NCBI GenBank assembly: GCA_039545355.1
Contig: BCJJ01000003.1
Coordinates: 1,509,092-1,573,091, forward strand
DNA from: Trichosporon coremiiforme
Lineage: Eukaryota; Basidiomycota; Tremellomycetes; Trichosporonales; Trichosporonaceae
Reading direction: 5' to 3'
DNA: 64,000 bases
The notes below the pieces were generated by a model that had not been told where the DNA came from, did no database searches, and worked only from the letters and a program-made list of their open reading frames with translations. This document shows positions 11,294 to 21,719 of this stretch, piece by piece (position 1 is the first letter of the stretch; each line of letters begins with the position of its first letter). Position numbers and translations under genes: made by a program.

Positions 11294-14200
11294 ACCTCCG
11301 GGAGCGTAGCCTGGGACCTGGGGGTCACGGTCTCTTGTTGACGTAGACCTAGATGCAGGTCTGGAGAGGGTGGCTTCGAGGTATAGAGACAATGCGACAC
11401 GGGTGCGTAGCCTGTGGTCGTGGACAGAGGAGAGGGCGGCACTCCGACGCCAGCGGCCGCGAGCGCCATCAGTGGTAGCCTCAGCCGACACCCAGCATAG
11501 AGGGGAGAGTTGTATCAACCACGCTTATGGATTAGTTGTAGCACCACAGGACGGAGCGCCGACCGCACAGGTACCAGGAGAGCGCAGAACAGCCCAGGAT
11601 ATCGGCGCTCGGTGTCGCCGCCGTCGGCGACGGACCTATCGAGTAGCGGCATCGGCCTGTCAGTGCTCACCGCAGGCTCACCACAGGACATGGCGATGAG
11701 GGCCTGGCAGGGGAGAGGAGGAGGGCGAGTGGTTACAGACAGGCGCCACGCTCGCCACGTCGTCGAGGTCGGAGCGGTGTCGGTGCGCAGTGTCGATCTG
11801 ACGATAGACCACCGTATCGGCGGCGCAAGACACCCCACTGTATGGCCTGTTTTGGCTCTGCATTACTGCATAGGCTGATACTGTCAAGGAGTGCATCGGT
11901 AGCTGGACAGGCAGATAGACGCCGAGCGGTACCCCAAGATCCATCGCACCTCCGGAGCTGACCCCACCGCAGGACCGGAGACAGGTTGTGGGGCATCTTG
12001 CAGACGCTGACGCCAAGCCTGTCAGTAGACAATGGGCAGGAAGGACTCGCGGTGACCACATGCTCCAGCCCCAGTAGCTTGGTGGGGCGAGAGCGTGGGG
12101 AGAAGGGAGGTCACCAGATGCGGCTGGAATCACATGCTCGCGAGCTGATACCGGCTTACGAGACACACCGATGCCGGTCCGTCCGCCGACGCGACACCGG
12201 CCCGTACGGTATGTACGAGTGAGTAGTGCTATCAACGGCCCGAACACTACTCGGTTCATTCTCGGTGCTCTCAAGTTATATCGCTTCGATATATTCCGGG
12301 CACCAGATCGCCATCGCTCCGCATGTCACGAGAGTTGTCCGCTTCGGCCGTCCTCTGGAAAGGGCGGGAGTCGCTAGCGCCAACTTCCCCACGGCGCCGA
12401 GCTGACTCGGGCCGTCAGGCCGCATGGCCGCCGACACCTCAGCCTGAACCTCCCCATCCGATACCGCCCACATGCTTCGCCCAGCTTCGCCCGACTGTCG
12501 TCCGCAGCAGTGCTTGTTGGACAGAAACCTGCTCTACCTTCAACTTCGTGGCGACGCTAGCGGGCAAGCAGGCATGAAGCCGGCGCCATGCACGCCATGC
12601 TTGCCAGACGCCAAAGTGTCATGTGCAATGGACTGTCATTCTCATGTGGACGAACCATTGGACGAAGGACCGAAAATAAGGGGAACGCATGGTTCCAGAA
12701 TTCCATGCCCATCTAATCTCTCGCCCCACTCAACATGGCCACAATGCATCTGGTTCGCCCGTCCCCCAAGACCCAGGATCCTTCCAGCCCGGATTCCACA
12801 GCCTGATTCCACAGCCTGATTCCAAGCCTGATTCCAAGCCTGATTCCAAACCTGGGAGAACAATAGCGCAATCCGGCATGTCATCACGCGCCCACGCTTC
12901 GCCCCATCTCGCCACCTGTGGCCATCGGGTACGCCTCCGCCGGCGCCGCGCAGCCTGAATCGTTTGAGACACCAGGCTGGCGCCACGAATCTGCGCCCCG
13001 CGTGCTCAACCCGGCGCCGAGAAACCCCCCCCCCCTCGTGCTTTCTCTCGCTCGTCCCTCGTACCTCTGTAGGATGCTCACCCTGGCCATGCCTTGCACT
13101 ACGGCACGCTTCTGCGCGTCGGTTCGTCGTGGCGCCGGCTCAGCCTTTGTCGCACATTCTCTCGCACATCGCTCGCACATCTCCCGCACACCCCAGGCCC
13201 TGCTAGCTCGCGTCCTATACAACTCAGCCCGTCAGCCCATCAGGCCCATCAGGCCCATCAGCCTGCGGCGCCGTCAGCGCCGTCACTTCCTCGGCGATCT
13301 GCTGATCCTCACTACGTATGATCACCGGCTGGGGTCCTTCTGTCCCACGTAAGCACCAGTTGGGGCCTGGTTTAGTGAAGAGAGCAACGGGCACATTTGG
13401 ACACGCTTGTACAAGCAGTTACGGAAGCGCGGTCCGAGCTCGCGGCACGTAAGCGCTGGCTCCTGGGAGGTATGCTTATGAGCCCTGTAAGCTGCATATG
13501 CATGCATCATTCAGCAGCGAAGAGCAGGCGCTGGCCGCTGACGGCTGTGCTTCGCCGCGGGAAGTACCCAGGGAGTTTGGTGGAGCTAGGCGACCAGGGT
13601 ACGAGGGTACATGAGGGTACATCCTGCTCCGACTCCGAGCGAGGGACGCGAGGGGGCCAATCGACGAGCGAGAGTGCCACCCTATGGACACCCCACCCCG
13701 AGCCCCGCGGTCCGTGCGGCGCCCCTCCCACCTGATGCCTTTCTGCTCTCTCTCTCTCGTGCTCTGCTGCCCTCCTTTCTTCGACTCTTCAGTATGCTTG
13801 TCCCTGCCTTTAACTTGCATGACTCTGTCGGCTGCTCGGACATCACCTCCGAACACGATTGGACGCAGAGAAATACATTGCTCGGCTGGCGACTACGGCG
13901 GGACAAAGTACGCGCGGTATGTGTACGACGAGTGGGGTGCCCGATCGCAGACCGCTTTCTTATCATCGCGGCGCCGGGCTGCAGGCTACAGGCTGGACGC
14001 GCTGTGGGCAGAGTGGACAGTGTGGGCACTGTCGTCTTGGCACCGCGGAGGATCTCTTGCTCTTTCTCGCCCGTCACGCCGCACGCTGCGCCCCCACGGC
14101 CTGCACGGCCGCCGCGAGCCATCTGCTGGACCTGCTCCGAGGGCCAACCCCCGTTGCATGGCTGGGTGTACCGAGTTTCATCAAGCAGAGGCTGCACACG

Positions 14201-15511
14201 CTGTCGCCCGTCGGACGGGCATGTGTCCGCTACTACTCTCGGCCAATTCGCCGCCACCTGAGTTTCGTCTTGAAGCTTTTTCAGCAGCGTACCAGTTGCG
14301 TCTCGTTGCGACACGCGTCGACTTTCTGCGGCCATTCAATCATGGCTGGGTGGCCGGTGCCTTGTTTTCACCTTTCATGACCCCTTACCCTGTCTTGCGT
14401 ACCTTCGCGCAGAACTTATGGAACACTCGCTCTGCCCGTATTATCCATAACTGCCCGTCAGAGTCCGTCCCGCCCATTAATCACGGCAACGCACCCACAC
14501 GCAGCCTGCCCAGAGGGGCCAGAGGGGCTCAGAGGAGAAGGAGGGCATAGGGCATGGCCTTCTGATAAACGCCAGTAGGACGCCTGGCGCCAACTGCAGC
14601 CACACTCTGATAACGTCCGTGCTGAGCCCCACTCAGGGAGCAGGGCTTGTTCGGGGCACTTGGGGACTTGCGCCAGCGCCCAGCAAGCCGGCTAGCCAGC
14701 CAGCGAGCAAGCCAGCGAGCCAGTAGAGTGCCAGCAAACCGGCTAGTGACCAGAAAGAGGCCGTCTCACTTTTAGCCCCAAGGCCCCAGGACCTCCTGGA
14801 CATGACCCCAGGTCCCAGGGCCAGCCAGCAAGGAGGGTATCCAGACGGCCAACGGCCAACCGGCCCACTATCGCTGCGGGCTGATTAATGACTTACCCCT
14901 TCCGCAATATTGCATGCCTGATGTGACACAGCACGAGACGGTTTCGGGCACTTATTGGCCGAACACACGTAAAGGAAGGCACCACCGGCACGAGCCTCCC
15001 ATTGCTCTGGGCCCGCCTGTGGCCCCTGCCGCCTCTTTGGGTCACTGGCAACCTCTGCACCTCTTGTGCCTGGAAGAAGGACCACAGGCTAGCCAGGCTG
15101 CCGCTGACTGGCCGGAGCCTGAGGAATCACGCATCAGCATTATCGGTTACCTGACCTTGGGCTCATTGCCTTGCCGTAAGAGACCCAGATACCAGGTGTC
15201 GCCTTGCGGGCCGAAGACGCCCTTCTGGCGCTCGTCCTCTGGGTCCTCTGGCTGCAACAGGCCTGAGCGATGGGTTCACTCGCCCGCCGACCGTTCCCCG
15301 ACCGTCCCCTGCAGCCAGCCAGCCAGGAATAGGACTGCACGTTTGGGCAGGCGTAACAGGCGTACTGGCGTAACAGATCCGTTTGCGCCGGCGCAAGGCG
15401 AGGTCGCAGGTCGCATTCCACATCCCTTTTCTTGCCTGAGCTGAGATCGCTGGGTTTGTACGCCGCAGGCTCGGCTTGCGGGCGACACAACGACCAACGC
15501 ACGAACACCTT
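11294..15511. other. 4.2-kb gene-poor region upstream of the amino acid permease
   Basis: I see no supportable gene. Many open frames occur on both strands, but they overlap, are Arg/Pro/Ser-rich translations of GC-rich DNA, and lack paired splice signals. Contents worth noting are a five-unit GATTCCA tandem repeat at 12792-12853, short CCCATCAGG repeats near 13235-13262, a C13 homopolymer near 13022, imperfect CCAGCGAGCAAG-type repeats at about 14676-14735, and TGATAA motifs near 14562 and 14607. The last could be GATA-factor sites for a nitrogen-regulated permease; that is inference. Confidence 0.5.
12792..12853. repeat. tandem repeat, five units of 12-13 bp (GATTCCAAGCCT type)
   Basis: Two 13-bp units (GATTCCACAGCCT) are followed by three 12-bp units (GATTCCAAGCCT, the last ending AACCT). 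The array is in non-coding DNA. Its rise in unit identity and its length change suggest slippage plus point change. Confidence 0.9.
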
Positions 15512-15924
15512 CTATAAAGACCAGAACGCCCGCATATAGCTCGCTTCTTCTCCCCTCCCCATTTCTTCGATAATCCATATTCCTCATCCCAGCTCGACAA
15601 GGCTGGACCTTAGACGGACATTAGCGACCGAGACACGCCGATCCGCCATCTGACCAGCGACCGCGCACCAATTCTTCGACCACCAACATCGAGCCGTCGA
15701 CGAACAAGCATCAGAGCCTGATCCATTACTGCATAGCACAAGTTGTCTATCTATCTAACTGGCTCCTGTGGATCCGATCGCTGTTCGGTCGTACGCCAGC
15801 CGCTGCACCAAACCCCCTTCCTCCCCTATTCATAATCTCCAGCCCAGCGGTTCTTGCCCGCTAGGCTATCTCATCCGACACCATTTCGCGCTTCTCGCAT
15901 TACTCGGGAGGGCAGTCCATCAGC
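15512..15924 (+). promoter_or_regulatory. TATA-like box and long ATG-free leader of the permease gene
   Basis: TCTATAAAG occurs at about 15511-15519, roughly 400 bp upstream of the permease start codon. From there to the start at 15925 I find no ATG, as expected for a scanned 5' UTR; this supports both the start choice and a leader of about 380 nt. CT-rich stretches near 15540-15570 fit a fungal initiation region. Confidence 0.5.
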
Positions 15925-18305
15925 ATGGAGCCCATACAGCACGGCCTTGGGGCCGGCTCGCCGCCGCCAATGGGCGAGAAGCCGCTCGACTTCTCGTCCG
16001 ACTTCCGCGGCGTCGTCGTCAAGTCTGGCTCGGAGGACTACAATGACCACGACTACTACCAGGAGGACTACGTCGAGGAGAACGAGGAGGAGGGCAACGG
16101 TCTCCGAAGACAGCTGAAGGGAAGACATATCTCTGTGAGTCGCTCGTCTCTGAAGGCGACAGCATGCATGGGCAGCGCTGACAGTGTAGCTTCTGTCTAT
16201 CGGTGGTATCATCGGTACAGGTCTTTTCCTTGGTGCGTATCTCCTTCCTTGCTATCTCGTGTTTTGTCTTGCCTACCTCTGGCCGAAGTTTGAAAGAAGT
16301 TCGGCTTGAGGTATGCTCAGCATTCAGTCATTCAGGCGACATTCCGTGGGACCCTACCCGCCGCGTCCGGGTAATTTATGCCGCCTGACGCGCCACCTGC
16401 CTTCAGCCATGGATCTCGGGTCCTGTATGTCTTGGGTGCACTTGGGTAACCTCTGGGTAAACTGGACCGGGACTTGCGGAAGCAAGATATGGGCGCCGGG
16501 TCCTCTCCCCCTTGCATCCGTCCCCTTGCAGCCGCCCCCTCATGTTGCAGTGCCAACATTACCCTGGGTCGGTTCGACGCGCCTGGACGAGGCTGGCGGA
16601 ACCGAGCCTGGGTGGGAGTGGGCGAGGGGTGGACCTGCACATGGCTGGCGGCGGCGGGTGGCGCCTGATCTGTGCTGATACGCCTCCACTTGGCGTTTCG
16701 CTTGCGTGCGTGCAAGATTGCTGACGAGCAGGTACTGGCGAGTCTCTGCGAACCGGTGGCCCGCTCGGTCTGCTGATGGGTTTCGCGATCTTCGGTGGTG
16801 TGCTTGTCTGGTAAGTGTCGAGTTGCCAAGGCGTTATGCATAGGGAGCGGAAGCTTGCCCCACGGAGTAGCTAAGCGCCGACGAGACAGACGATCCAATT
16901 CAGAGCTGCCCCAACTGACCTCCCCAGTGTCATGCAAGGTCTCGGTGAGATGGCAGCGTACATGCCCCTGACGGGTGGACACCTGATGTACGCTGGTCGG
17001 TTCGTCGACCCCTCGCTCTCCTTTGCCGTCAACTGGGCCTATGCCATCCAGTGGGTCCTCGTCTTCGCTTCCGAGCTCTCTGCCGTCGCCGTCTTGTTCA
17101 ACTACTGGGTGCCAGCGGAGCAGGTCAGCAACGCGGTGTGGATCACGATCGCTTGGGTCACGGTCGTCACGCTCAACCTCTTCCCGGCCAAGGTGTACGG
17201 CGAGTCCGAGTTCATCTTCTCCTCGATCAAGGTGCTCACCATTGTCGGGCTCATCATCTGCGGTATCTGCATCAACTGCGGCGCCGGTCCGCAGGGAGAG
17301 TATATCGGCTTCCGCTACTGGAAGGACCCCGGAGCGTTTGCGCCCGAGTACCTCGGCCTCAAGGGCTCGCTCAAGAACTTCCTCGGCTTCTGGTCCGTCC
17401 TCACCACTGCGTCGTTCTCGTACTTCGGTTCCGAGATTGTCGCCGTCGCCGCTGCCGAGTCGCACAACCCCACCCGTGCCATTCCCCGCGCCATCAAGCA
17501 GGTCTACATCCGTATCGTCCTCTTCTACGTCCTCGGTACCTTCATCATCGGCCTCAACATCCCCAGCACGCACCCTCACCTCGGCTCTTCGCACGATGCG
17601 CACGCGTCGCCGTTCGTCATCGCCATCGAGTCGGCCGGCATCAAGGTCCTCCCCCACATCATCAATGCGTGCATCATCTCCGCTGCGTGGTCCGCCGCCA
17701 ACGCCGACGTCTACATTGGCTCGCGCTCCTTCTTCTCCCTCGCCCACCAGGGCTACCTCCCCAAGATCTTCCTGTATACCTCCTCGCAGGGTGCGCCTAT
17801 CGTGTCGACGCTCTTCACCGGAGTCTTTGGCGCGCTCGCGTACATGGTGTGCTCGACTGATGCGTACCGCGTCTTCGGCTGGTTCCTCTCGCTCACCTCG
17901 GTCTGGGGTCTCATGATCTACGTCGTCATCTGCATCACGTACATCCGCTTCCGCCAGGCGGTCGACTACCAGGGCATCGACCGCGAGGTGTTCCCGTTCC
18001 GCTCGCCCTTCGCCCGCGGCGGCGCGTGGTTCGCGCTCGTGTTCATCTTGTGCATCGCCTTCTTCTCCGGCTGGACCGTCTTCATGGATGTCGAGCACTT
18101 TGACGCCTCCAAGTTTATCTCAAACTACCTCGCCCTCCCGGTCCTGCCTGCGTTCTACATTGGACGCAAGCTCTGGACGCGCTCCAAGGTCCTCCCCCTG
18201 GACGAGGTCGACCTCCACACTGGCGCGCGCCACAGGGCAGAGTGCGTCGACGACGAGGAGGTGCCCAAGGGCTTCCTCGGACGCCTGTACGTCATGTTCT
18301 GTTAA
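15925..18305 (+). CDS. amino acid permease, YAT/APC family (GAP1-like)
   Basis: Plasma-membrane proton-coupled amino acid uptake is the family role. Four exons (15925-16134, 16190-16232, 16732-16810, 16928-18305) give 569 aa. The acidic cytosolic N-terminus (MEPIQHG... with DYYQEDYVEENEEE) precedes TM1, LLSIGGIIGTGLFLGTG (residues 71-87), whose GTG substrate motif spans the second intron. TM2 carries VMQGLGEMAAYMPLTGG, the conserved YAT GEM.....P..G motif. About twelve hydrophobic segments follow in the last exon (for example SFSYFGSEIVAVAAAE, ACIISAAWSAANADVYIGSR), ending near WTRSKVLPLDEVDLHTG. Intron 2 is 499 nt, far longer than the neighbouring introns. The C-terminus is short and hydrophilic and ends at 18303-18305. 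Substrate specificity cannot be predicted safely. Confidence 0.93.
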
Positions 18306-19197
18306 GTATCCACGTTTCCTCTCTAGTGTTCTTGTCTCTTTCCCGTGGTTTTCTCTTGTTCCTATCTTTCAACACCCAATTCGTAACGAACCCATTGCGC
18401 CGTCATTCTAGTCAAAACACATGACGCGCACGCCTCTTCATGACCCCCAAGTCCGATAAGTTTTTAAGTCATTCCGTCAGATCAAACATAGAACATAAAC
18501 CCTCCCAAACCCAACCTCATCTGTCATTCCTTCTCCCCAATCCAACGCCTTCGCGTGCTTCCAAGCAACTCGCACAAGTTTCCTTGAAGCCCTCAAGGCG
18601 TAGCTCGCTGCATGCGTGCAGCAAGCACCTCCATTAGCAAATAGCAGGTTAGCAAATAGCCCCTCCTCCCCCAATAGCAAATATCCAGTCAATAATGATG
18701 AGGATATACCAATTCTGCAGCCAAGCCCGAGCCCCAAGCACAAGCATGTCCAACGCAGCAACGCTAAATTCTCCACCTGAGTAATAAAATCTCCCCGCTA
18801 AAGAAATCTAGTCACAAAAAGCATCTGAAATCAACAACTGCGATAATAAGCTCGTCGCGTTGCAGTCCATGCCTGTAGCCTCTCTTGCATGGACCGGCGA
18901 CGAGTATATTTACATGCGCCCCTAATCTGCAGAGTTACCGTATCCCCGTCCTGTGTTCTTGTGCATCGCTGTGCATACTGTTGTATCCGTGCATTAGCCT
19001 GTGATCAGGCAGATCTGAGCCGGACGCGGGCAAGGCCGAGCCCCAGCAGTCTGTGAGCATTGTCGTCTGTGTTATCTGTGCAGTCAGGCGGAAGACGGGA
19101 GTGCCGAGATGGTGGTCAGATCACACATCTCGCTTGCGGCCATGTGTTTCAAATGGGCTGGACGGAGCCCTGCGCGTCAGCTTGTGCTCCCTGGTAT
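18306..19197. other. intergenic region downstream of the permease
   Basis: AT-richer DNA. TAGCAAATA occurs three times between about 18636 and 18690. No gene, tRNA or paired splice signals are seen. It holds the 3' ends of the permease (+) and of the many-exon gene (-). Confidence 0.5.
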
Positions 19198-20377
19198 TCA
19201 AAGCCTCATCCATGCCAGGCCGGGAGCTGCGCTAACAGTCAGTCCATAGGGCTTCAACAGCTGGCGTACCTCTGCAAGCAACTCCGTACCCAGACTCGTG
19301 AATGGCGGGTGGCCGTGGTCTGGGAGTGAGCTTGAATGCGCGGAGCGAGCTCAGCTTCACCATGTCACCAGGAGGGGGCCATGGCATCCTTCTGCCCAGG
19401 CCAACAGCGAGTCGCGACTCAGGCGAACCTCAGAGGACCGAGGACAGACCGCCGGCTCGTTCACGCCATGATTTGACTTTGCGTCTTGAGATGCGTGACC
19501 ATGCATAGCAAAGTTGAAGTGCACAACGCTAACACTGGGGTGAGCTATGCTTCTCGTCCATATAGCTCACCAGAATCCTTGCGGAGCAGGGTCCAAAAAG
19601 CAAGCCTGGGCTGAACGTCAGCTTGGTCGACCAGTAGAGCAGCTCACTGTCATACAGGCGAGCAGGTGCTACCCGTCAGCTTAGGAACAATGCACCCTCA
19701 GCTCACGGAGGCACGACAGGTCGTCAGAGACCAACTTGCCCTGTGGTCAGCCATCGGACTCCAACAAGTGCCCAGCTCACGTTCAATCCAGGAGACAGCT
19801 CGTGCAATTGAAGCTGGTAGTCAGCTTGGGCAGAATGCAGGCAAAGTTAACTTGTGGCCGAAGGAAGCCTGAAGGTCTCATCGTTTTCGACTGGGTCTTG
19901 GCTGTCACGTCAAGACCATGAAAGCTTACTGTGCAGAGTGCTAGGTCGTCGAGAAGTCGAAGGCTTCATAAGATACCCTCCAAAGGCTTCCCAAAGGCTA
20001 GTGGTGGTCAGCTTCCGTTTTCTGTAGGGTAGCTTACCGCTTCTGTCGATTTGGACGACAGGTTGAGGAATCGACCAGCTCGCAGAAGCTCTGCCGCTTG
20101 TTCTGTCAGTCAGCTAGGGCGCCTACTGTGAAGCTGACAGGGATCATAGATGCGGAGCGCTTTCACGTTGAACGAGTGCCGTTGAGTTCAGTCGCGGTTA
20201 TCGATGCATTCGTGAAGGTGCGGTACGGAGACGGGGATGGACTGGGGGACGACTGCGGGTCAGCTCATTGGACTTTTATCCAGCTTTACACCTTCAGCGC
20301 AAATGCATGCCGAGCAGGAATCTGAGCATCAGCTACAGATTCACAAACCCAGGTCTTACCGAACTCTCTGTCAACAT
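19198..20377 (-). CDS. probable gene of many micro-exons, product unknown (structure only partly resolved)
   Basis: No long ORF exists here, but the minus strand shows a regular series of donor, branch site and AG acceptor signals. The clearest introns are 19780-19741, 19706-19669, 19647-19611 and 19570-19535, each with a GTGAGCT donor and a CTGAC (once CTCAC) branch. The exons between them (19813-19781, 19740-19707, 19668-19648, 19610-19571, and 19534 to about 19390) stay open in one frame and read through GKLVSDDLSCL, PPARLYD, TQACFLDPAPQGF and VSVVHFNFAMHG. An open 3' segment at about 19331-19198 ends TELLAEVRQLLKPYGLTVS and then a TGA. A first exon at 20377-20360 with exons near 20321-20292 and 20252-20167 is plausible, and a TATA box lies 117 bp further upstream. 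The joins between 20167 and 19813, and at about 19390, are unresolved. No family is recognised. Confidence 0.5.
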
Positions 20378-20493
20378 TGCTGATCGTCTGAAGCCGTCGG
20401 GAAGGGTAGGTGTCGGACGGCGGCGGGAGACGGTTGAGTGTCGTCGTTGAGTGATGGACAGGAAGACCGCTGGCGCAGTTCCACAGCGCGGGT

Positions 20494-20499
20494 TATATA
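20494..20499 (-). promoter_or_regulatory. TATA box (TATATA) for the many-exon gene
   Basis: On the minus strand GTATATAACC sits about 120 bp upstream of the proposed ATG at 20377, a normal fungal distance. It supports transcription in this direction but does not prove it. Confidence 0.4.
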
Positions 20500-21665
20500 C
20501 CTGTTTGTCGCTCTCCCCACCTCTGCAAACGGAAAACTCTGAGTGGTACGGAGTCCATAGAGAATGGAGGCGAGGACGGAGCACACGTTGTACAGTAGGC
20601 ACATTGCATCCTCGCCGCATTCTGAGCGGCCAAGCGCAGACTAGAGTCCGGCGGCTGGCTCTGCTCATCGAATATATACACAATCGTGCGGCCCACGATT
20701 GGAAGCGTAGGATCTGAGCAACCTGGGGAGCTCGAAGAGCGGCCTGTACCTGGTACGTTGCTCCTTCGCCCGCCTTGGGCTGTCTGCTCGCCAACGGACT
20801 TCACACTCCAATCAATGTGAAACAGTCGTTGCACCTCTCAGAGGGCCGTGCGTCGCGGTTCAGATGCCGCATGTCCACGGGTGGCGTGAGAGCAGAGGGA
20901 GCGTTGGTCAGTCTGGCTGATGGAGTTTCTTGCTCTGCACCTCTCGCTTCATGGAGGTGCGCAAGAGAAACCAGGCCGTAGACAGTGGGTAAGTGCACAT
21001 GCGAACTCCTGAGTGATGAACCTGAAATCGGCGAGAATGAGATATCGAACTATGATCCTGCGGACTAGTCTCCGCACCGCGTTCTAGAACAATGGCGTTG
21101 ATCAGCCCCGTTCGATAGTCTTTGCCACCTTGCTTCATTACTCGCATCAGTCGCTGCACATGCAGGGGTTATGAACAGTGTTGGGATGTTTCTGACAGAC
21201 ATGGGTGAATGCGTTACGCGGCCAGCACACCGTGTCAGACATCCTCCTCACCAGATCCTGACGAACACACACTCATCCAGCCACCAGCTGGAGGGGCGCA
21301 AAGAATTTGAGGAGAGCAGAGATGGCACGGCGGGAGTCGAGAGGTCTCAACGGTCCCAAGACGCTCGCAGCTGTATGCTCAGCGTGTCTGTCAGGCTGCG
21401 GGACGATGCTTCTTGGGCAGGAGGGACGATGGGGCGGCGGCAGCTGAGTCGCGAACGCTGACGGGCTCTGATGAACAAGTGCGCTGTGGCCAGTGTGTGC
21501 TTCCTCCGGCCTGATCCTTCCTAGTCACTGCTTCCCTCTCGTTCACATCGTCACTTCCTCCCAATCTCAACAACATCATCAATCTTTACACCGATCAACC
21601 TTCCCATCTCCCCAGCTATTCTTGATAGCCTCTGCTCATCGTCCCTGAAAAGAAGAAGCCCCCAG
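20500..21665. other. intergenic region
   Basis: Short frames on both strands without family motifs or paired splice signals. The last 120 bp (CT-rich, CAACAACATCATCAATC) look like a promoter and leader for the gene at 21720. Confidence 0.45.
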
Positions 21666-21713
21666 GTAAGCAGCAATCGCCCCACCTCTTCGAGAGTGCA
21701 GCGCTGATGGTAG
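21666..21713 (+). other. 5' UTR intron of the 617-aa orphan gene
   Basis: A CAG/GTAAGC donor and a CTGATGGTAG acceptor bracket 48 nt, ending just 6 nt before the start codon at 21720. The match to this genome's intron style is good. Confidence 0.5.
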
Positions 21714-21719
21714 CTTATC

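Noticed and set aside
11678..12274. 198-codon minus-strand frame downstream of the Zn2Cys6 gene
   Set aside because: No motif, and competing frames of similar size on the other strand. It may be relic DNA but cannot be supported.
16332..18098. 588-codon open frame on the minus strand opposite the permease
   Set aside because: It is Asp/Glu/Arg/Val-rich, spans permease introns and exons without splice signals, and is the usual antisense shadow of GC-biased codon use.
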